A stretch of 64,000 bases of DNA from Ignelater luminosus (lineage: Eukaryota; Arthropoda; Insecta; Coleoptera; Elateridae): positions 1-64,000 of the forward strand of contig VTPC01089971.1 of NCBI GenBank assembly GCA_011009095.1, written 5' to 3'. The notes under the pieces are model-generated. The model saw only the letters and a program-made list of their open reading frames with translations. It did not search any database and was not told the origin of the DNA. The translations under genes were made by a program, and so were the position numbers. Below are positions 48,037-61,484 of the stretch, piece by piece (position 1 is the first letter of the stretch; the number at the start of each line of letters is the position of its first letter).

Positions 48037-48756
48037 TCTAAAAACAATTGAATATTGGCTACATTTTGTTTGCATGCTGATGCTGTTTACTATAAGACCG
48101 ACTGAAGTTGTATTTCTGCAAAATAATCTTCACGTATATACTATTAGAGTCCTTTATTAGCTAAAGCACACGTGTAGCCTTGTGTACGATACGTATTTCC
48201 AAAGGCAATGCAAATTTTTTTGTAAACAAAAATCGACACACAAGGCTGCATGTATTTTAGCTAACAAAAGAGTGTGTTATCAGAAAATAAAGGGATCTAA
48301 GTAGCTTTTGGACAGAGATATTTCCTTGATTGAATTTAAAATACGAACCTCTAGTGTATGCGCTACTGTAAACGCCAGAAGTATCAATAGAAGCCCGAAT
48401 TTGATAGTAAAAGAAGAGACTTTCTAAGCAAATAGCCTATTAGGCTTACTGTAAGGCTACATAGAAAGAATATTTAGTCATCCTCTTTTCAAGGTCACAG
48501 CCTCGAATAAGGCGAAATAGCACAGGATTTAAGATACATATAAAAAATCTGTGGAGAGAAATGTATAGCTGTCTATCTTAAAGAAAAAACCAAATGAGCG
48601 CTGTTTGTTATATTTTTGGTTAATATGCCCCGAAGCATAATGGATGAAGTAAGGATAACTCAACCAAATTCAATCTTTCCTCTATGCCTACACCTTAATT
48701 TACTATTACAATTTAGAACTTTTACCGACCTCGGACTTTTACACTAACCTAGTATG
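48037..48756. other. no gene seen
   Basis: AT-rich spacer between two TIR elements. No supported feature. Confidence 0.5.
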
Positions 48757-49585
48757 CAGGGTTATTTACATACGGTGATGAACCTACCTGGTTGTTTCTA
48801 TCCAATCCAAATTACACTTCCAAAGGTCACTTGCACTTTAATTAAGCTTTTTAAAATTAATTAGTCTAGCGAGTATAACTATCAATTGATTGTAGGTAAG
48901 ATGAAAGGTGGTGATTTTAATGACCTTTTACTATTCAACAAGCACAAGTTTATGTACAAAATGATTAAACCAGAATATAATTACATAAGTAATTGCTGAA
49001 AATGTTAGTTCTCAATATTAAATTCTTTTACGAACGAGTTTATTACTCTACTTAACGTTACCGATCTGATTCCTCTGCACTCTTCGTTAATTCTCTTTAA
49101 AAGATTTAGTTTCTTTTACAATTCTGGACACTGAAGTTGACTAATGCTAAGTCTGTTTGCGATTTAATTCTTACTTACATGTGAATCTTCGTTAGGAAAC
49201 TAGAGAACAGCAACTTTATTTTCTTCATTTGTTTTACTCTGCCTGGGCTTTTCTAGGTTTTGCCAATTTTCTAGTAAATCTTTTTCTAACCAGTCGTTTA
49301 GAAATGATATTGGTAGAATGACTCCTGCTGCAGTACGATTTTTTCGACATTCCCCATAATTTAAAAATTAGTTCAGTTTGTTCATAATGATTAGAACATA
49401 TTTAACGGTATGTGCCAACAAGTACTGCATACACAAATAATGACCTTATCTTATGAGATAATTGCAGGCTAAATTAATTAGTATTTTTATTTTAGTTAAA
49501 AATCTCGTCGAGGTAGTCATGATATTTTTAATGGACCACATACACAAAAATTCCTCAGGGTGGTTATAGTATGTAAATAACCCTG
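48757..49585. mobile_element. possible TIR element with perfect 17-bp ends
   Basis: CAGGGTTATTTACATAC at 48757-48773 is matched exactly in reverse complement at 49569-49585. Outside lies TATG on the left and TATA on the right. An additional CAGGGTGGTTAT at 49557 sits just inside the right end. The interior (829 bp overall) shows no transposase. Confidence 0.5.
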
Positions 49586-49883
49586 TATATACATATTAAA
49601 TCCTCTTGCCCTAATAACAATATACCATAAAACTTCTCATAGAGTTCATTGGGTCATACTATTTTCATTAGAACTGGTTCAGTATTATTATGCAGAATCT
49701 GATAGTGTCTGTTTTATTCTTTGTAAGTCCTTATTTACACAAAAAATTGAATCATTAAAAACTAATCTGTACCGTGAGACAGCGTCTTGTTTATTCGTTC
49801 ATTGGTAGAAATGTCAAATCTCTACTTTACATATTTTTTGAAAGTAACCCTAAAGGTAAGCTTTATGGTTGATAACAAATAAT

Positions 49884-49942
49884 GTCACGTAGTGGTTAGG
49901 TTGTCGGCTTTTAACCTGTAGGTTTAGGCTTCGAACTGAATA
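49884..49942 (+). repeat. tRNA-Lys(UUU)-like relic or SINE head
   Basis: GTAGTGGTTAGG resembles a pol III A box, CTTTTAA could be an anticodon loop with UUU, and GGCTTCGAACT resembles the B box. The acceptor stem does not pair, so this is not a functional tRNA. It is a tRNA pseudogene or the start of a tRNA-derived SINE. Confidence 0.3.
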
Positions 49943-52900
49943 CAGACCACTTACTATAAAAATAACGCTAATATTGTTTTCTTTAATCAAATTGTGGCAG
50001 CTTCTTACTGTATGCAACACTTGTTGAAGTTAGATATGTGATTTTTCAGAAAGACATAATCAGTCAAAAAAGTGTTCAGTTGACGAATTTGATGAACGAG
50101 TTGTGAAGCACGACTATAATCTCAAGACAAAAAACGCAAACATTTTGTAAAGCTAGTCTTGTTCACTGAGTGTCTTGTCTTCTATCGAATATTTATGATT
50201 TCACACACCTTGGGATTTTGTAATTTGTTTCTAAAAGAAGAATGCCCTTAAAGATATATAGCCTAGCTTCCGGCAAAAAGACAAACTTGAGAGCTGCTTA
50301 TTAACAGCTCCCGATTTGAATATTAAAATATGGATGTTTGTTGATGAAATTACTTTTTTTACTTTTTAGTGAAAGGTGTACAGGTGTACACTTTTTTCGC
50401 TCAAAAGAGTAGGTCTACAGCACCAAGGGTTTCATGAGCGACATCTAGCGTTTCATTTTCTTTTTGTAGTACCCATATTGCTTTTATCAAGTGTCTTGGA
50501 AGTCGTAGTGATTAGCTTCCTGTAAAGTGTTGGTGCTTACCTGTATCTTCTAATAATTGTAAGTGAAAGATTTTTCATGTTCTTTTTGAAATTGAACATT
50601 CAAACTCTGATTACCTCAGAAGATGCTGTGAATTTCTTTTGCTTGCAGATTTTTATACATGGTACAGGTAATATGCAGGCAATACCTTCAGCGTAGACTT
50701 TTTGCTTAAAAAAAGATCTATAGTCTTAATAAACATATGATTAAAAATGAGCTGTTTTTAAGGTACATAATGCTAAAGTTCGTATTAAAATATTTGAAGC
50801 AGTCGTGTGAAAAATCTCATCTCGATACTGCATGCCGTTTCCAAGATGTATAGTCGTCATTTCCGACAAACAAAACAAACAGTTGAACACATTTCTAGAA
50901 TCAGCTGAAAAATCTTAATAAGAACAACGCGAAAAATTTCATTTCAATAGTGTGCATTGTTTGGGAGATAATAATATGAGAAATTTTTAACAGAAATTTA
51001 ATGCCCTTTGCAAACAAAACTTTATTACTGGCATGGCAGGACGATGCATTAGAAGCTATGGAAGGCAATGAAAAGAACAAATCTGACTTCTGGATGTTTC
51101 TTGATGGCGTTTAATATTACGTGTGAAGTAACCTACTTGCTGTTTTTCGATTATTGCTAGTCAGACTTCAAATACAATGGTCCGATTTCATAAACAAAGT
51201 TTTAAATAAAACCTCGGTTTAGCTTTAGATAATGACCAAAATAAAACATTGAATATGTCGAAAATAGATATCGTTTAGTCGTATTTTGCTATTTACGCAG
51301 ATTTTTGCGGTTACTTAACAGTGTTGTTTTACCATATCAAACATAAGATCTAAGACTGCCTAAGTTGCCGACGATAATTTTAAAAGCTTTCTTTGAGATC
51401 GGCCCATTTAGTTATCAAGAAGTACCTTAACTTTCTAAGTGAGATCTCTAAGTCTCTGCATATGTGGGATACTGACTATGAGCATCGGCGTCGTGGCGAT
51501 TTTGCAAGAACTTGGAATACCTTCATCTGTAGGTAATACAGCCTATTATTTTTTTTATAATACTGACCGATATTCTTCTTTACAACAAGAAGAAATAGTT
51601 TTGAAAAAGTTGAGTTTTGGAAGTCTGCTCGTGACGGTTACATGTTTGTGTTGTAGATTTTATTTAACATGATCGTTCTTGGTGAAAAGCGTCTCCATTT
51701 AAAGAATAATTAATATTGATCAAGGAAGCAGGCAGTAAAATACATTTGTGAATCTGTGAGCAGGTGCAAAGGTATAAGAGACCTCTTCGTTTTGAAAGTA
51801 ATACTTTAGACATTGCACATTCTCGGTTTATCAGACCTAAACCTAGTGTTTCGAGATAGATTTTCTGTAGCAAAAACTACATAAAAGTTTCAGGCGAATA
51901 AGTATTAGACGTACTAGAAAAACAAGACATTGCCAACTTTAACAACTCCTATCTCGAAAGTTAGGAGTTTGTAAATATTAATTTTATTTGATAAAGTTTA
52001 GTTACCTTTTAATGTTCTGTCATTGCCCAAAGTACTGACAGTGAATTTCTATAAGCATAATGTATTTTAAATTAGAGAAACATACTTCATGAAATATACT
52101 TCATAAACAGTTTTCTTACATTTTTTTATGGAAGTTTCAAATATAACGTGGCCTCAAGATTTTATGCTTGTTTGAAATGCAATCTAATAATTAATCAGGG
52201 TTATGGTTGGTTTTCCAAAACTGTACCCTACGTTTAAGTTATAATTTCGAAGCTCATCGCAAAAGTCCAAAAGACAAAAAGTGCCAGAAGGTTGGTAAAG
52301 GTGGTTTTGTTCCGATTACGTTCGTTAATCTTGGTTTGATAGTAAACAGCAGACAAATCAACAATGATACATGAACTTAATGCATAATCCCTAAAGCGGT
52401 AATAAATACGAACTTGCCCCACCAATCGCGTTTCATTTGATAATCTATGTATAAACGTAGACCCTCTTTTCTCGGAGTTAACCTACAATGAAATCTCCAA
52501 GGTGGTTTCCTTAGCGATGTTATCTTTTAAAAGTTTTTCTAATTTAATATAAAGGTATCTTTTTATGATGTTGAGATGAAAGTTGGCAATATTATGTTCT
52601 ATACCGAGTCGGCTCTCCCATTAAATCAAAGATATTGTTTTCTTCTAGAAGAGACACCAATCTGAGACGTTGATTTTTAAAATCATCTAATTCTTTCGAT
52701 GATACAAGCTTTCAAAACAAGTAAAATGTAAGTCTGTGCCACTACACTCTTCCATTACATTTGTCAAAAGTCATGTAAGGAGATTGACTTCCAACGTTTG
52801 TGAACTCTTTTAAATTCTGCCATTAATAAAGCATGTTTAAAAAGCAATCAAGTTTTATTTGATAAAAATAGGGTACGTAAATCTGTTTTTTGATGAGTCG

Positions 52901-54029
52901 TACTTAAGGATTCAAATTAAAGTAAATGGGACTTGGGAAGTTTTTCTTAACCTATTAAAAAGGGCGGTGTATTCGTTATCTGTTAGCTGCCTACATTTAA
53001 AATACTTTCACAAAATTTAATTTTTAAAAACTGTTTCTGAATAACTTCGAAGCGTTAAAGAAATTTTTCTTTTTATTTACTTTCACGTATATTATTGTGC
53101 ATTTTATGACGCTTCTATCCACCTTTTTATGTAACTGTTGTCACTTTTCCGAATTTTTTTGATATTTATGTGATCTTTTCACAATATCGTTATATTTATA
53201 TAATTTTATTTTATAATAAAAGGAAATATCTTCTGAAAGCTTCGTCGTCTGAATACATAATACGCATATATAGTAAGTAAAATTGGAGTATTGAAGTCTA
53301 AGAAGAGCTTGTCATTTGATACTTTTTTTAGGTCATAGCTTTATATCTGTAAATGTTGACCCTCAACAAATAAAATTACTATATGGAAAGCAAACGGCTA
53401 GCAAAGAGTAAATATAAAAATCCCCGCGGCTTGAATTGAACCATTCTTTTTTGACAGAAAAAAGAAAAAGATCTGAATAAAAAGGAAGTGTACAAGCTAG
53501 GAATTTTTTTTATGTTAACGTGGAGTTCTTAAGAATTCCTTTTCTACTTTTGTGTTGTACATTTTATATTAAATATTAAAGCAGTCATGAATAAGGAGTA
53601 AACGGAGATTTTATATCGTGTTTTCTAAAGGTACGTTTTTCAAAATAATACGTGAGAAGTTATTATTAGAACTCTACAAGAAAAATAGTTATATGTCTGT
53701 TATGTTTTTCGGTGCAAACAGTTCAATAATAAACGTCTCCTCGGAAACTTCATATGTTTTAAAAATGTCGGGGATGAAAAGATTTATATTTTCCTTGTTG
53801 CGAAACAAGTTTACAACGAACCCATTTTCAGTGACTAATGTTTGTAAATTTTCAGATTTTTATCACACAATATATTTATTACCGTTTTTAAATTCAAGCA
53901 GCTTAAAAAGTATCTCGTCCCTCACGTAATTTTCACATTTTTATTTTACAGCCGAAGGAATTTAGGCTCGGGAATAAAACAATTGGATAGAATAATAAAT
54001 TCTTATCAACATTGACACATTGGACAATG
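49943..54029. other. no gene seen
   Basis: About 4 kb of AT-rich sequence. Frames such as 51439-51672 (plus) and 53618-53929 (plus) have non-ATG starts or no motif. Confidence 0.5.
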
Positions 54030-54310
54030 TAAAACGTTGACATTCTGGGCGGTTCCTGTAGTTTGTATTCCCAAACTTGATCGAATATAAAACGATCCGG
54101 TTTCTCCCGTTCCTCGTGAGGAATTTATTTTTCACATGGCCACCCTTGGCAATTTTCTCATCGGCTTCTGACTCCTGACAAGTTCATTGGGTCAAGGGAC
54201 TGTTGACAGAACAGCTCCAAGGAAGCCGACACACTTAGATGTAGACGGGCTGGCCGCGGCCGGTGCACCCCCAGGAAAGCAAAAACGATCTCGAAAACCC
54301 GAGGGAATTC
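54030..54310. other. CpG-rich island, function unknown
   Basis: Markedly more GC-rich than its flanks, with GGGCTGGCCGCGGCCGGTGC at about 54248. Neither strand gives a long open frame. It may be a conserved non-coding or untranslated exon region. Confidence 0.3.
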
Positions 54311-55498
54311 GGTTAGGAAATAATATGAGTGTAGGAAGTTAGTTGACAGGTTAATTTATCTTCTTTCATATATTCTTTTATACCTCTTTTGTTTTTCTAA
54401 TCCATGTTCTATTTTTATTAAAGTCTTATAATAAATGCTTAGTGTTACCTTCAAGAAAATAATGGTCAAACATCGACATGCGAAAATGTTCTTCCTTTAT
54501 TACTTTCCTGTGTTATCTCTAGGGTAACGTTAAAATGTTTCTATTAAGTTTTAAGCGGGTAAAATATTTTTCTTTTGCTCTTGTGCGACAATATAAAATG
54601 CCGTCCTTTCTTTTATTTTTGGTGTGGTGTTTATCTTACTGATCCTTTTTTATTATTTAAATCTTGGTTTCATTTTATATAAGATAAAGTGAACTATCAT
54701 CAGTTCTTGTTTCTTTTATTCAAAGCCACTTTTTATTTACGTAGGTTACAATATTGTGTTAAGCTCTAGTTTCAGTTGACCGAGATTTGGAAAAATCAAT
54801 AAAAGAAAAAGAGTATCTCATTTACTACTTAATTTTCCATTGCGTTAGTTATACGAATATTATGTACTTACGTGGTTAGATGAATTCCAGAGAGATGTTG
54901 TAGTTAAAGCTGGTTAAAACTAATGGCATAGCTTATTGCAAGTTAATCTTATGAGTTATGACTAAACCTACCTATTTACTAAAGTTCAGTAAGAAGAATA
55001 AAAAAGTATCTTTAATATTCGCCCAGCAAGAAGATCTAATACTGATTGAAGAAATAGACTAAAAGAAATAATCTTTAAGCTTACCTTTCAAGTTTATGAA
55101 CTTTTTGATTTTGCAAAATAATTTTATGAAAGAATCTTCTAAATTAAAGCCAAAAATTGTAATGTCATTTTAAAGTTTTGCATACTTATCCGAATTTTAC
55201 GTTAAATTTTGCTTTAAATACATTCATTTAATATAAATTTATCGCTTCGTCTTACTTTTTAATGTTTAGCAAGTTGTTTATATTGCTAACAGATATTTTT
55301 CTTTGGAGTTCTGTTGTTAAGAATTAAAATGTGTTCGATAAATGGTTTTATACTTCTTTCATTAGTGAAATCCGATACATTATTTTATGACCTGAACGTG
55401 CTTTGTGCTGTTTTTAAATCTTTGTTATATTTTTCAACTGTATTTCCAAGAAAGAACATGTTCGTAATTTGCTAATTCATGTCTGGCAGAAGACAGTT
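54311..55498. other. no gene seen
   Basis: Low-complexity AT-rich sequence with T-rich runs. No supported feature. Confidence 0.5.
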
Positions 55499-55760
55499 CT
55501 ACAGTAAAGAAATGATATCCAGTAGTTTTTCATTATCCAATTTATCGTCTGTATTTTGTTTGGGGATATCGTGTACAACTGACTTTTCTATTTTGCCAAA
55601 CTGTTCCCTTTGTTGGTACTTTGTGATTTTCTCGGGGAGTCGAAATTTGGACACCGTGGAACGCGAGTGTTCACCGTGCCCTCGCGGGTCCAAGGGGACC
55701 CGGTGCTTCTCGCGTTTTGTTTCGATCTTTAAGTGTGGCGCACGGTTAATTTCGACATTT
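55499..55760 (-). CDS. weak candidate terminal exon (about 87 codons)
   Basis: On the minus strand the frame is open from just after a TAA at about 55761 to a TAG at 55499. It encodes a charged, mixed-composition peptide (HGEHSRSTVSKFRLPEKITK, ending NEKLLDIISLL). It lies in a CpG-richer patch (55635-55745). An acceptor-like ATTCACAG lies just upstream, but the first in-frame ATG is missing. The charged composition may simply mirror a TTC/TCT-rich plus strand. I do not recognise a family. Confidence 0.15.
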
Positions 55761-55763
55761 TAG

Positions 55764-57089
55764 TGGCTGTGAATTTGCTTTGGTTTTCTATTTGGTTTAT
55801 GGTTTATGGGCATTAATTTGCATTTTGAGTTAATCCTCGAGGGAGGCCTCTTTGAGGATTAAAATATTGACGCATCATTGTGCGGACGAACTTTAAAAAT
55901 TCATATGCTGAAAGGTGTTACCTGTATTTTTACTAGTATGTGGAGATGAACGACAAGCTCATCGTCCCTGTCTTCATTAGAAGGATTGTGTAAAGAAGTA
56001 ACCGTGTCGAGCCAGTCATTTGGAAATTATTTAGTCGCACTTTCTTCTTGAGTTTTTGGTTTAGTCATTATGAAAATCTCCGTTATGTACCTGGTGTTCT
56101 TTGACTCCGCTATCTTCGTCATACTCTCTGGCTGATGGAATCAATATCCCATCTTCAGTGTCCATCGGGAGATCTGGTATTCTCTTCGTTATTGAGAAAA
56201 TTAAAGTTTTGTGTTTGTGAAAGTTAAGTGTTTAAAAATTTATTGTGGTTGAAACCATGTCTTCGCGTAATTAAATTTAGTGTAAATTCAATTCTTTTGT
56301 ATTTGGAAAAGTTGCTGGAAACTCAAAGGAGCTCCAGATTTAGAGTAAGGAATAATTGTTTATGTTACATATATTTGTTTGTTTTTTTATGTTGTTTTGT
56401 TTAAAAGCTTTGAGTATTTAACGTTAATATTTGGTTTATTTTAATGTTAGAAAAGTATCTTTATAGTGTATTCTTTCCGGAAAAATCTAGGGAAACAATA
56501 GGTAGTTTAAATTCTACAGTAATCTTTTGAGGGTTTTCTTTTTTTGTTTGAAGTAATACAAGTTCATATGTTCTACATTTATTAATAGTTTTAAATCATG
56601 TTTAATTTTGTTTGCTTAGAGAGGCTTAATACAATAATTACTTTGAGATTTAATGATTTCTAAACGCATTTATTTGACGGGTCCTTCAGACCTAATTTTT
56701 ATGTAGTAATTGTCATTCTTTTATTTGATGTTTGTAAAGTAATAATTTCTTCAATCAACCATATTATTTTGAATCTTTTGGTGAATGTTTATTTTACTCG
56801 ATTTCAAAGCATAATAATAAATTCATGTAGTTTAACTTTTGTATTCTTGTAGGAGTTTGTTTTCGTTTTATAAGCTTATTTAGGTGCCGTGATGATGGAT
56901 CTTGGCTTCCAGCAACCCGCATGATATTTGATTTTGTGAATAAAGCTTTGTTTATAGTTTTGAGAAACGAGAGAGAGGCTGGAGATTTATTAAGTTTATT
57001 TTATTTTAAGTTGCGGAACCAACAAAGGTTCCTTGGTAAGTAAAAGATAATACAATTTAGTCTCCGGACACGATTTTGAAGTGTTTATC
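55764..57089. other. no gene seen
   Basis: A short GAGAGAGAG (GAF-like) motif at about 56967. No supported gene. Confidence 0.45.
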
Positions 57090-57195
57090 TACAGGGTGGT
57101 ATTTTGGGTGGACCCTATATACAGCGTGTTCGTCGGTGTGGGGACAGGTTGACGAATTACATCGTTTTGTGTGGCACTGTCTCCTGGCGCCCTTT
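57090..57195 (+). repeat. dispersed repeat of unknown family (pairs with 42241-42344)
   Basis: Blocks in order: CAGGGTGGTATTTTGGGTGG (57092), ACAGCGTGTTCGTCGGTGTG (57121), CTCCTGGCGCCCTT (57181). The 42-kb copy shows the same order on the minus strand, so the two are copies of one family. Confidence 0.55.
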
Positions 57196-58917
57196 TGGTA
57201 TCTTTTTTAGGCTTTTCAACTGAAAGCTAAGTTTTAGGCTCAGGTAAGATCATCAAAGCCTGGGTTATGTACTATTTTGGAACCTACTCCCGTCTTCGAC
57301 ATGAGCTATGGGCTTGAACATCTACCGATATCTGGCTTATACGGGACTTGTGTATACTTTTGGGCATACATACAAACTTCTGATCAGATTCTAAATAGCA
57401 AATACACTCAGCGTCTCGTACAATAATTCTTTAAGCAGCTTGTAAAAATTGTTGAAAATGACACCTAGAAGAATTCGGCGTTATAAAGTCGTTAGCTGTA
57501 ATTTTTTTTGAAATGTTTATTATTGCAACAAAAAAAAGAATTAAGCATTAAATAGCACAAAAAAATCTGAACACGATGAGATTAAAAAGCAAATGGAAAA
57601 GATGAGAAATGCACGATAAAGAATTTATTGGTTGTATGTCACGATAGGCTATTGGGTACTAGCTAGGGGTTCTAGAGGATCTATCTTAAATTTAAAGTCA
57701 GTGGCTGCTTGGTTCAAAACGGGTCAGGAGATCTTACAAAATCAGTAGTGGCTAATGCTGATTCTGTTCAAATGCTCTAATCATAAAATCCTAAATTCTT
57801 ACAAACTCAAGACTAATGTCTTAAAGTATGTTACCCTTATTCTGACTTTAAAGGTCGGAAGCCTCCGTAGCTTACCGGAGAGGTCGAGGTTCCTGATGGA
57901 CCAGTAGTCAAGTACTAACCTGCCTGAAAAGTAAAAAACGCGCCCAAAAGAAAACACCACGCTATCAGTATTGTCCAAATTTATTTGAAAGGCGCCAGGA
58001 CATCAAAACACCTCAATCAAATAAAACTCCAGTTATAGTTAAATACTACATAAAGTAATTCAACAATTATTGACTATAAGCCAGTAAATATTAACATTAA
58101 CAGTAATAATTCTAACAGTAATAGCAATAATAATACTAAATGATATAAAATAAACGATTGATCGTGCCTTAAATAATACAACATATATTTATAGTTTGGT
58201 CGCAGATAAAAGGAAATTCCACTGCTTGCCTACACATTCAAAAAAAGGTAAATAACAAAAAGAAGTATCCCAAAAGAGTCCCTAATTAATTATCCGGTAG
58301 GAGGTTAAAGATCTAATGCTTGCAACCACTTCGTCGACCGACCACCCTATATAAACACGCAATAAATTACCAAAAGCAAAACATTACAATGTAGTTTCAT
58401 CGACCTGCGATTAAATTAGCTTGTAAATCCCTTAATTAACCCCCCAAACTTCTAGATAATAATAAAAATTATCAACTGCAAAATATTTATTTAATTAGTA
58501 ATGAAACTGCAAATGACAATAAATTTAAAAAAAAGGACTAAAGAACTTTTCGTGAACATAAGATAAACATAATCTTTGCAGCAATACGTTAATCTGCGCT
58601 ATCGCGCTCAACCACAGATTCTTTAAGTCTGATAATTCAACAACCTGATTTGAATTTATTTTATTAAAATTTTCTTCTAGTCGTAGATTAAACAATTAAA
58701 TTAAATAAGAGGAAACAGCATGCCGCAATTAACTCTGACAGAACAGTTTATTCAACACACAGGAATTTCTGACCTTCACTGTCGGAGATGTTCCCCTAGG
58801 TTCTAAGCTGCACACTGGTTCGGCAACCCCTTCACTGGCGGCGAGCTGATAACGGCAATCCGACAGCAGCAATAGATAATAGAGAAGCTGTCAGTAGCAA
58901 CAGGAGCCGTAGTTTAA
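57196..58917. other. no gene seen
   Basis: AAGGCGCCAGGACA at about 57989 is a near reverse complement of the CTCCTGGCGCCC block at 57181 and may mark another fragment of the same repeat family. Nothing else is supported. Confidence 0.4.
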
Positions 58918-58990
58918 GCAGGTACCAAAACAGGTACAGAAGCCGGTACGAAAGCAGGAACAAAACGAGAGCAAAAGTAAAAGCAGCAAG
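58918..58990 (+). repeat. 12-bp-period repeat
   Basis: Units such as AGGTACCAAAAC, AGGTACAGAAGC, CGGTACGAAAGC and AGGAACAAAACG follow one another and grade into an AGCA-rich tail to about 59025. The leucine-rich minus-strand frame here (58832-59044) is a by-product. Confidence 0.6.
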
Positions 58991-59249
58991 AGCAGTAATA
59001 GCAGCGAAAGTAGTAGCAGTAACAGGCCTATGACAATACAGCACGCATTAAAGAAACAATAATAATTAACAGACCAGGAAATTCTTAAGATTGTTACCGA
59101 GATGTAAGTTGGCCCGGAAGTGTTTTTTAGATGAAATTCTGCGTTGTGATCCGCCTCAGGGCGACAAAAGAAGATACCACTTCTTCCGGTAGCAGATGAG
59201 TGCTTTATCCTAATCCGTCAAAGCGAGAAAACTAGTTTCACAAAACCAT
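58991..59249. other. no gene seen
   Basis: The AGCA-rich tail of the 12-bp-period repeat runs to about 59025. No other feature is supported. Confidence 0.4.
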
Positions 59250-59552
59250 CTACTGATTAAGCACTATTCTGCCACGCAGAACGTAGCTAAACGAATCTAA
59301 CAAATTTCTGTCGTAAAAATGAATTAGCCTTTTTAAAGCAAAAATTGTGCGAACCGTACATATGCTATACAAAACTGTGAAGCTAAAGTAGGGTTCAGAC
59401 CGTGCAAAACCTTCAACTTCAGTTCGATTTTGACCCGTAACAAGTAATCCGTACAAACTAATAAATATTTCCACGAAGAACATGGGCATCCCAACAGCAA
59501 GCAAGATAACTCTTAGAATACAGGCGTACCAAAGCAAATATAAGACAAACAT
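59250..59552 (-). CDS. weak candidate membrane-protein frame (100 codons)
   Basis: The frame starts at a real ATG at 59552 and runs 100 codons to a stop. The first 40 residues are two hydrophobic segments around VGMPMFFVEIFISLYG, which faintly recalls the first helices of SLC6-type sodium symporters (VGIPMFFLELALGQ). The rest is unremarkable. No clear splice sites or neighbours support it. Confidence 0.15.
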   Translation of the reverse strand: MFVLYLLWYACILRVILLAVGMPMFFVEIFISLYGLLVTGQNRTEVEGFARSEPYFSFTVLYSICTVRTIFALKRLIHFYDRNLLDSFSYVLRGRIVLNQ

Positions 59553-60594
59553 ATCGTATGTAAGCGTTAATAAACATGCTCTTGTGTTCTTGTATAGACG
59601 ACAGGTTCAAGTACTCATGCTACATTATATGATGTCAAAACAGCACTTTTCTGTCATTTGAAGATTTTAGAAAACTTTGCGGAAGGAATAAATTGAAGAC
59701 TGACTCACAATTCAGGGCAGGTGCAATGAACAAAAATAAATTAACTTATAACGGTGGGAATGCTAAGGCAATGAAAAGTTTTAATAGAAAATTGAATCTT
59801 GGACAAGTTAGTGGTAGCATAAAAAAATTATTGAAAATTTTAAAGAACTGTCACACGACTTGTAGATGCAAGAAGTTGCTCTGTCAAAACCGATTCTCTG
59901 ATATCAAGAAACGTAAAAATGCACAGCACCGAATGTAAAGTCATAGCTAGTATTCGATAGTTTACTGTCAACTTTATAGAGTTTGCTGTAGGTTGGCTTA
60001 GGATCACTTTCCCGATCTAGTTTATCGCGCTCTGTCCACCTCTAGAGATCTTCACAGAAAAGACAACGAATTTTGTGTACCAGACATGACAACTTTCCTC
60101 ACTTGCTTTCTTTTATTTCTTTAAAAGTCTCATGCGTGACCGGAACATTTGCAAGTGAAATAACGTTTATAAGTCAAAAACAGACACGAAATCGGGAAAG
60201 TTCTATGGCAATGAGTTTTGAAAAAGGAAAAAAGTAGAAATACCTGTAGTAAACGGACCATCAAGAATCAAACAGAATAGCTCTAATCACCTCGTTGTAT
60301 TTACTTTTCCTCAACAGTATCCACGCATTCAGAAATGTGATGGCCTATAATCCTTTGTAAACTTTTCACGCAACCCTCAAGTTTTAAACGATCTAGTAAT
60401 TATGTAACCCCTTTTGTGATTTGGGGATGGAAATTGCTGTAATCGATTTTCATAACAACTAAACACATCCAAAAATAGATAGGAGCGGCAATGAGAATTC
60501 TGAACTGTATCCTAAGAAGAAGTATATGTAGACTCTTTCCATGCAAAGTGAAAAATATTATATTTAAACTTATTAGCGATTGTATCATAATATA
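59553..60594. other. no gene seen
   Basis: The 81-codon plus frame at 59693-59938 starts at TTG and has no motif. No other feature is supported. Confidence 0.45.
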
Positions 60595-61328
60595 CAGTGT
60601 GTCCCTGGATTGACTTCACTATAGGTATAATTGATCAAAAATTTTTGAATCTCGTTTTGATGTTTTGGGATTCCGCCCTGCTTGGTTTGAAAAGAATTTC
60701 AAGCACATTTTTAGTTTTTAAAATCTAAGGAGGTCATGACAACTGAAAAAAGACCATTTTATGTTGGAGCAAAGTGCCATTTAGGTCAATAATACGGCAA
60801 AATGTTATTTAGAAAAGTTGTTTAGAATATGAAATTATGATTATATGCGAAATTTCACAAATATTTGATCACTTTGACTAAATTAGTACTTCAATGTATT
60901 CTTGCTTTGTAACTACAGAAAAAAAGTATTTTGTATAGGTTGTCAAAAAAAAAATTAATCTAAGTTCCTAATAAAGTATTATATTAAAAAAAAACGAAAA
61001 TACATAACAATTACTCAATTTGAATTCCTTCACGATCGGCACAATGCAAGAATACATTCAAATACTGATTTAGTCAAAGTGCTCGTAATTTCATTTTCTA
61101 AACAACTTTCCTTAATAACATTTTGCTATATTATTGACCAAAATGGTCTTTTGCTTCAACATAAAATAGTTTTTTTTCGATTGTCATGACCGTCTTGGAT
61201 TTTAAAAACTAAAAATGTGCTTGAAATTCTTTTCAGACCAAGCAGGGCTGTATCCCAAAACATCAAAATCAGATTCAAAAATTTTTGATCAATTATACCT
61301 ATAGTGAAGTCAATCCGGGGACACACTG
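60595..61328. mobile_element. TA-flanked foldback MITE (734 bp)
   Basis: The ends are inverted repeats continuing for about 280 bp or more (left CAGTGTGTCCCTGGATTGAC; right, in reverse complement, CAGTGTGTCCCCGGATTGAC), flanked by TA at 60593-60594 and 61329-61330. Arms share GGTATAATTGATCAAAAATT and CCAAGCAGGGC-type blocks. It is non-coding. The CAGTGTGTCC terminus resembles that of the 36093 element, suggesting related transposases. Confidence 0.8.
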
Positions 61329-61484
61329 TATAACCATGTTTCCGGTAAAATGTCAGTCTGATGCAGTTTACAGAAATCCTGCTGCTTGGTTTCGGCAACA
61401 CCTTATAGGAGTAAAATGATTGTAGTAGAAAACAGTTTTTTGTATATTTTTTTAAAAAGGCAAATGGTAGTAATTGACTGTATA

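Noticed and set aside
57848-57890. Possible tRNA or SINE (CCGTAGCTTA with GGTCGAGGTTC)
   Set aside because: No cloverleaf could be drawn and A/B box spacing is wrong.
58832-59044. Leucine-rich 70-codon minus frame with transmembrane look
   Set aside because: Produced by the 12-bp and AGCA repeats on the other strand.
59693-59938. 81-codon basic plus frame
   Set aside because: Starts at TTG; lysine-rich composition follows from A-rich DNA.
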